From Climacium dendroides (taxonomy: Eukaryota; Streptophyta; Bryopsida; Hypnales; Climaciaceae), in the NCBI GenBank assembly GCA_950106755.1, contig OX467088.1, positions 2,154,001 to 2,218,000 on the forward strand: a DNA stretch of 64,000 nucleotides. The letters are read 5' to 3'. The position numbers were made by a program, and so were the translations under genes. This document shows positions 59,182 through 64,000 of this stretch, in pieces (positions within the stretch are counted from its first letter, which is position 1; each line of letters opens with the position of its first letter). The notes under the pieces are model-generated. The model was not told where the DNA came from and searched no databases. It saw only the letters and a program-made list of their open reading frames with translations.

Positions 59182-62139
59182 GGGCTCTTCTCCCCCGTAC
59201 TGCTGGAGTTGGACTAGGTCTTGATATGCACTCTCCTCGTTGGCCTTGAGCAGAGAGTGATGAGCGTACAGATGAGACAGGTATGTCAGAAGAAGAATCT
59301 GACTCTTCTTTCCGGATCAGAGGGAACATACCAAGTCTTCGACTAGCTCATGGATGATGGCCACCCAATCCATCATCATTTTCCCTTGGAGGCTCCCCAA
59401 GATGGCGGAGGCCACCTTCGCTACTACTCGCGGTGGCTTGGTGGGATGGAGGATAGGGTTAAGAAACGCTATCACATCCCGATACTCCGGATTCACTAGG
59501 TCGGAAACCTGGTGACCTTCCTTCGGGTTGGCGGGCGCCCGGAATTCGCCCTCCATCACCCCCTGGGTTTTCTCCATAACCTTGTCCGGTGCCTCTCGGA
59601 ACTTGTAAACTGCCCTCTAGGTGTTCACCGTCCAGAGGTCTGGCTTCGCTCGGATGGTGGTATCCAAGATGCCACTTTCCGGTCGAAGGATGTCAAACAC
59701 GAGACTCTCCTCACGGATCCCCCACGGCACCTCCAGGAGTCCGTCACACCCCATGTTGGTGAGGTTCTCCCGCAGGCGCCCCAACCAATCCTCCTCTGTC
59801 GGAATCTCCGGAACTACCTTCATCACCGGAATAGTCCTTGGCCGGGGCACCGGTGGCGGCATCTCGTCCTCCGAGTCCTCAGGCAGATCCTTCAACTTCC
59901 GCTGGCTTGCCCTAGAAGTCATCGTGCTCACAAGCAGCCCTCACACAGTTTCTCCTCAACTCTCTGCTCACAAACTTTCACTCTAGTAACCCCTGCACGA
60001 TCGCAACTTACACAGTCCCTCAATTTACCGGAATTCTAACAAAGCTAGGAAGACGAAATACACCGGCAGAAGAACAAACAAAGAGATATGCGTGTCCACT
60101 GCCAGCTACAGTCCCCCTCTTTTACTGGCCCAATGTACGAGACAGGTTTTGGCGGCAAAATCCTAGTACGGATCTGGTTTCCAGTTTTTAGGGACGGCAC
60201 CGTCATCCGATTTTCGTAACTTTCGAAGGTTCCGGAATTAGGTTTTTAGCCCTAATGAAATTTTTCCGGATCCGGAAATCCGGTTTTCCGAAATTGCCCT
60301 CACTTCCTAGGAGAACTCGAAAACTTTCCTTTTGAAGGAGACAATTTTTGAATTTTTTCCGTCATATGCTAGTATTATGGGTCTAGCATGTGGAATCACA
60401 TTCCCACACTCTGAAATTCCTTGGAAGTACCGGCGGACTGCATCAACAAAGCCCGGCTGTTCGAGACCAACTTCGATGCAGCCGCCAGCTCGAGTCGGGT
60501 ACACATCATCAAGTGTTTGTTGGAGCAAGTGAGACGGATGGACGCCTCCCGAGCAGATATGTGGGATATGATGGCTTATCTAGCTCCCGCTGAGTCAGAT
60601 CTATTCACTCTTTCTTCCCTTTCCGCTCAAACTTTGGTGGTTCCGGAAGGTAATGATCCGGAACCCATTGTTACAATAGTATTATTGGTGGTACCGGCTA
60701 GTCCGGAACTTTCACCACGGCCCGGAAGGCCGGAAGGAGTGGATTGGGGTGCCGTGGTACCCCAAGGAAGCGAAGACCTCCTTCCGGTGACCCCAATCAT
60801 TGACCTTATGGGTACTCCTCCGGAGACTCAAGAGGGCCAGGCGATACAATCTTTCTCCGTCATAAAAAGACCCAGAAGGATTCTCGGGGAAGTCCGAAAG
60901 TTCCAATAGTTGGAACCCAAAGTGTAGATAGGGACATCAACATCGTGGAAGTCCTGAGATGGAGAGCAAGGTGTCCGGATGTGTTTTCTCCAGGGAGTAG
61001 CCGGAAGTAGATCAATCTAGACTCGTTGAAGAACCTTGCTCCTCCCACAGATAAGGATCTCGAGGAATAGTGTGCAGTAGTATAGAGTAGCAACAATACC
61101 GGAGTCTGACCGTCAAAAGCCGGAAAAATAGGATCTAGGATTTACCGGAAATCTAGCAGACCAGTAGGAATGTTTGGTGGGATTTTTAGGATGATGTTAA
61201 TTTTAGTATAAGTTGGGTTTTTGATGGACCTTTCTAGTCATTCACATCCGTCCCATAGTTTCAGCTTGTATCTTTTTGAGCTTAATCCAAGTGTTTGGAA
61301 GTGTCCATTCTCTTATCTTTTGTATTCGGTACATGCTTGTGGGGTGTGTGGGTCCATTCTTGCTTTTTCGGACGCTTAGAACTTACCTTGAGTAGCAAGA
61401 GTCGACTTTGTGAGTGGTTTCCGGGTGTCACCTACTTGATGGGGAGATCGACCGGATTGTTCCGACAGTAGTGTTAGTGTACTATCGCCTAGATGCCGAT
61501 ATAGCCTGAGGGTAAGATACGGCCTTAGGTGAAAGGATATTTGAGAGGCTGCTAGCAACTTCTGTGTACGGGAGTTTGCAAGACGTGCCCGAATTCTGAA
61601 TTGCCGGAATTCCCCATAGATGGAATAAAAGCCCCGGCGCAACGCCCAAGAGAGTACAAGGATATCCACCCGGTCGATGGAAGGCTTAGTGTCCGGCTAA
61701 TGTTAGAATGTCGTTGTAGTCCTTAACTGTCCCTGCGTGACCTGGTCTGGTAAGCATTCCGGATCTGTGAGGTGATAGAAAAGTAGGACACTTTTGGTCC
61801 CTGAAGTGTTAGTTTAGCATTAGTATTAGAGGTAGAGAGAGAGCGTGTTTCTAGATGCACTACAACAAAAGCAATGTTTTATGACTGCAAAATATGACTG
61901 CAGTGAGTCGTAAAATCAAAATATACGACTCACGCAGAAATCACTGTAGATGACTCGGAATATGATTGACTCCAATCGTTTAGAAGCAGTCGCTTCAAAC
62001 ATCAGTCATATTGGCAGTCATATTTTCCGAGGGGTATAAATACCCATTTTTAGCCATAGTATGCCAACATGGCGTATACTTTGACTTTTCTAGGGGAGTC
62101 TTGACTTTTTCTTGAGTTGTCCGAGCAAACAAAAAAATC

Positions 62140-62480
62140 CTACGTGGAATATGACTATGGTCAGTCATATTTTTGGATGACGTGGAATATGACTGCAGTC
62201 AGTCATATTTTGCAGTGATGTAGAATACGACTCTCGTCAGTCATATTTTATGGAATATGACTGAGGTGAGTCATATTTTGTAGTAATGTAGAATACGACT
62301 CTCGTCAGTCATATTTTATGGAATATGATTGAGGTGAGTCATATTTTGCAGTGATGTAGAATATGACTCTTGGTAGTCATATTTTATAAAATATGACTGA
62401 GATGAGTCATATTTTGCAGTGATGTAGAATACTACTTTTGTCAGTCATATTTTATGGAATATGACTTCTGTGAGTCATAT
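62140..62480. repeat. Tandem ~68-bp subterminal repeat in the CACTA element
   Basis: The unit runs gtcatattttgcagtgatg, then tagaatacgactctcgtcag, then tcatattttatggaatatga, about 4-5 copies with few changes. Each unit contains inverted pairs (tatgact...agtcata). Dense subterminal repeats of this kind are usually transposase-binding sites in CACTA elements. Confidence 0.8.
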
Positions 62481-63169
62481 TTTTGGCTTCATGAAGTTGC
62501 AAGTAGCTTCCAATGTCTTTGTTTCAACTTTTGATGCTTGTATATACAATTAAAGAAATGAGAGGTTAGTTTTTAGTGATTGAACAACAAAGCCTAACCT
62601 TCAAAGACTTACAAAAACACAAAATATTTAGCTCAAGTTTAGAATAGAAAGAATAAGATTAATGATGGAAGAAACAAAAAAAAAAAGATAAGTATTAAGA
62701 GTTAACAAGAATCAAAAGTTAAGATGCAACAAGGAATAAAAAACAACAACTAAGCAACAACTAAGACACAACAAGAAACAAGAAGCAACATAAAACAAGA
62801 AACAACAATTAAGACACAATATGAGGCAACAATTAAGACATAAGAACAAAGAAAAAGCAACAACTAAGACACAAGAAAAAACAAGAAGCATCAACTAAGA
62901 CATAACAAGAAACAACAAGAAATGAGAGTATAGATACAACAAGAACAAAAAAAAAGCAAGAACTATAAAACAAGAGGAAACCAAAAAAAAGAACTAGGAA
63001 GAAGAAAGAGTTCAAATGCAAAAGAAAGAAAAAAAGAATTTAGATGCAACAATAAGAAACAAGAAGCATGAACTAGAGAGCAACAAGAAACAAGAATTAA
63101 GGTGCAACAAAAAGCAACAACAAGTGAGAGCTAAGAGACAATAAAAAGTAAGAAAGAAGAGCCACAAGA

Positions 63170-63300
63170 AGTGACGGCTAGGGTTCCAGAACCCTAAAAA
63201 GTGGCAGCTAGGGTTTCAAAATCCTAAAAAAATGACGGATAGGGTCTCAAAACCCTAAAAAAGTGGTGACTAGGATTCAAAATCCAAAAAAGTAGGTGAC
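63170..63300. repeat. Short tandem array with telomere-like aaccctaaa
   Basis: About four units of ~36 bp, each with ctagggtt near the front and aaccctaaa at the end, facing each other. One unit contains the plant telo-box string aaaccctaa. Confidence 0.75.
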
Positions 63301-63947
63301 TAAGATTTCAAAATTTTAAACAATGCCTTCTCTATATTTTTTTGGAATTGCCCAAATTTTTCTTGAATTGCCCAAAACAAAAAAAATTCACTATTATATG
63401 AAAATATTAGTGATAATATGACTCAATGTTCCCAAATATGTTCCCTACGTTCCCTATGAAGTACTTTGGTATTCCTAATGGCCGTATAGTATATGCTTGT
63501 GACGTACAAGGCGTAAAAATGACTGACAGTCATATTTTGCAGTCATATTTCTCCCCAAAGTGTTGGCTTTCAAGAATATGACTGCAAGCAGTCGCCAGTC
63601 ATCCTCAGTCATAATTCTGCAGTCATAAAACACTGCCATTGTTGTAGTGATGCGGTAAGCATCCGGACGGTGGATCTAGCCACTCGTCACCTAATCCCAG
63701 GGATCCCGGAAGGGGCAACTGAACGGTTTCCAGATTTTTCCGGAACCCACCCAGTACTAGTGGCTGGACCGGACTTGTAGTCCGGATTAGTAAGAAGGAG
63801 AGAAAGTGAATGCTTAGGTCGAGTTAGCCTATGAATCTGTAAACCTTAAGTCCTTGTGGAAATGATTCCGGAGCGATTTATTTTAAGTAGGCCTTTGGTG
63901 CGAATTAAGGGCTAACCGGAGGAATACTGGTCCAACTAATCACTACA

Positions 63948-64000
63948 GAAAATACAAAGGAGACAGTATATGCAAGAAGAAGAACTCTCCATCTCAATCT
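63948..64000 (-). mobile_element. Layer 1 LTR of family A resumes (right part, runs off the window)
   Basis: gaaaatacaaaggagacag then agaactctccatctcaatct aligns with the family A reverse text at 28558-28600 (gaaaatacacaaggaaatgc, then agaactctcccagtctctag). This is exactly where the family A text was broken off at 22389. Confidence 0.6.

Larger units (their letters stand above)
25652..59922 (-). pseudogene. LTR-encoded protein of family C, layer 3 copy, split by two insertions
   Basis: Pieces: 59922-59182, 55777-54913, 25938-25652. The N-terminal part (59922-59317) is open except for TAG where TGG is expected (59617-59619). It contains NLTNMGCDGLLEVPWGIREES and NPILHPTKPPRVVAKVASAILG, matching NPKDG...HPEKPTRVTITLANTIFGAL of family A and its B equivalent. 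TGA stands for an expected CGA at the end of that piece. After the family A insertion come an acidic stretch with PLKKRK (NLS-like), a frameshift near 55700, and a coiled-coil-like segment (55617-55141). The tail (PAGRPEGVDWGAVVPQGS) lies past element B. Function unknown. Confidence 0.62.
24341..60408 (-). mobile_element. Solo LTR of family C, minus strand (layer 3), split by two insertions
   Basis: Pieces: 24341-25938, 54913-55777 and 59182-60408, about 3.7 kb. Read in reverse it starts TGTGGGAATGTGATTCC at 60408 and ends CTAATCGCTACA at 24341. The flanks ctcta (24336-24340) and ctctg (60409-60413) match in 4 of 5, and the host text (the layer 2 copy) continues across. The junctions to its own inserts (element B and a family A solo LTR) have exact 5-bp duplications. 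It is inverted relative to the LTR it landed in. Confidence 0.82.
22900..60909 (+). pseudogene. LTR-encoded protein of family C, layer 2 copy, split and decayed
   Basis: The frame starts at ATG 22900 (an ATG just before, at 22897, is also possible), runs to 24340, and resumes at 60409-60909 after the layer 3 insertion, about 645 codons. Visible in order: acidic/Pro-rich start; MKVVPEVPTEED and NLTNMGCEGLMEVPWGIREES, aligning with the family A and B LTR proteins; a long coiled-coil-like segment (23934-24330); then a Pro/Glu-rich tail (PGRPEGVDWGAVVPQGS). Decay: TAG after the first ~8 residues, frameshifts around 23140-23280, further stops near 23740 and 23851. The protein is not a known Gag, Pol or Env; function unknown. 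Confidence 0.6.
61858..63649. mobile_element. Non-autonomous CACTA element (1792 bp)
   Basis: Starts cactacaacaaaagcaatg and ends with the complement of cactacaacaatggcagtg; the inverted ends match over about 32 bp with three mismatches. Exact 3-bp duplications atg (61855-61857, 63650-63652). It interrupts the layer 2 family C LTR, whose text rejoins across it. Inside: an array of tatgactg/cagtcata motifs (61880-62490), an A-rich aacaagaa tract (62690-63160), and a telomere-like array (63170-63300). No transposase, so it depends on another element. Confidence 0.93.
22390..63947 (+). mobile_element. Solo LTR of family C, plus strand (layer 2), split by nested insertions
   Basis: Present as 22390-24340 and 60409-63947. 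It starts tgtgggaatgtgatcc and ends ctaatcactaca (TG...CA). After removing nested insertions its length is about 3.7 kb, equal to the layer 3 copy. The flanks (caaaa, 22385-22389; gaaaa, 63948-63952) match in 4 of 5 positions, and the family A text continues across it. No internal region or second LTR adjoins, so it is a solo LTR. It holds a CACTA element at 61858-63649. Confidence 0.8.

Noticed and set aside
62712..63021. Cys/Leu/Phe-rich minus-strand frames in the CACTA element
   Set aside because: Produced by the aacaagaa low-complexity tract; no start context or domain.
1..64000. tRNA, rRNA or other structured RNA genes
   Set aside because: No tRNA-like cloverleaf or rRNA core text was recognised; the tRNA-Asp matches are primer-binding sites only.

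Overview
This window comes from a nuclear chromosome of a land plant. Its exons are split by short GT-AG introns and one GC-AG intron. It carries plant-type transposons (CACTA, Stowaway-like, Ty3/gypsy) whose primer-binding sites match tRNA-Asp. I cannot name the species. The left 21 kb is AT-rich and holds two well-supported host genes and one broken one. The right 42.6 kb is one nested pile of very large LTR retrotransposons, rich in the string CCGGA/TCCGG.

Left arm: the right end of a CACTA-like element (1-1165); an 11-exon gene for a plastid-type HAD-fold protein related to CbbY (1988-5338, 383 aa) whose catalytic motifs look lost; AT-rich repeats; an 8-exon HVA22/REEP family gene (10325-12877, 222 aa) with a consensus GC-AG last intron; a Stowaway-like MITE; and a minus-strand multi-exon pseudogene (18752-21411), probably derived from a permuted DNA-aminomethyltransferase-like protein. 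That pseudogene holds a 214-bp hairpin CACTA MITE and is cut at its 5' side by the retrotransposon pile.

Right arm, outermost to innermost: layer 1 is a minus-strand LTR of family A (21412-22389, resuming at 63948 and running off the window). Inside it is a plus-strand solo LTR of family C (22390-24340 plus 60409-63947), which also holds a 1.8-kb CACTA element. Inside that is a minus-strand solo LTR of family C (24341-60408). Inside that are a plus-strand solo LTR of family A (55778-59181) and a complete minus-strand element B (25939-54912). Element B's left LTR holds a minus-strand solo LTR of family A (27593-31014). Its right LTR holds a complete plus-strand element A (38960-51629). Five of these insertions have target duplications that can be read at both ends (TCCGC, TCCGG, CTCCC, GGGCT exact; CTCTA/CTCTG 4 of 5).

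The most unusual biology is in the LTRs. All three families have LTRs of about 3.4-3.7 kb, and each LTR contains a long open reading frame for a related protein: about 558 aa in A, 556 aa in B and about 645 aa in C. The shared layout is a globular N-terminal domain, an acidic linker with a basic NLS-like cluster, then coiled coil. In family A this gene sits between two conserved TATA boxes, as if one promoter serves the LTR gene and the second makes the genomic RNA. The internal regions of A and B encode Gag with up to three zinc knuckles, then protease, reverse transcriptase, RNase H and integrase in the same frame. A UGA separates Gag from Pol at the same place in both. All copies are now decayed, mostly by C-to-T type stop codons.
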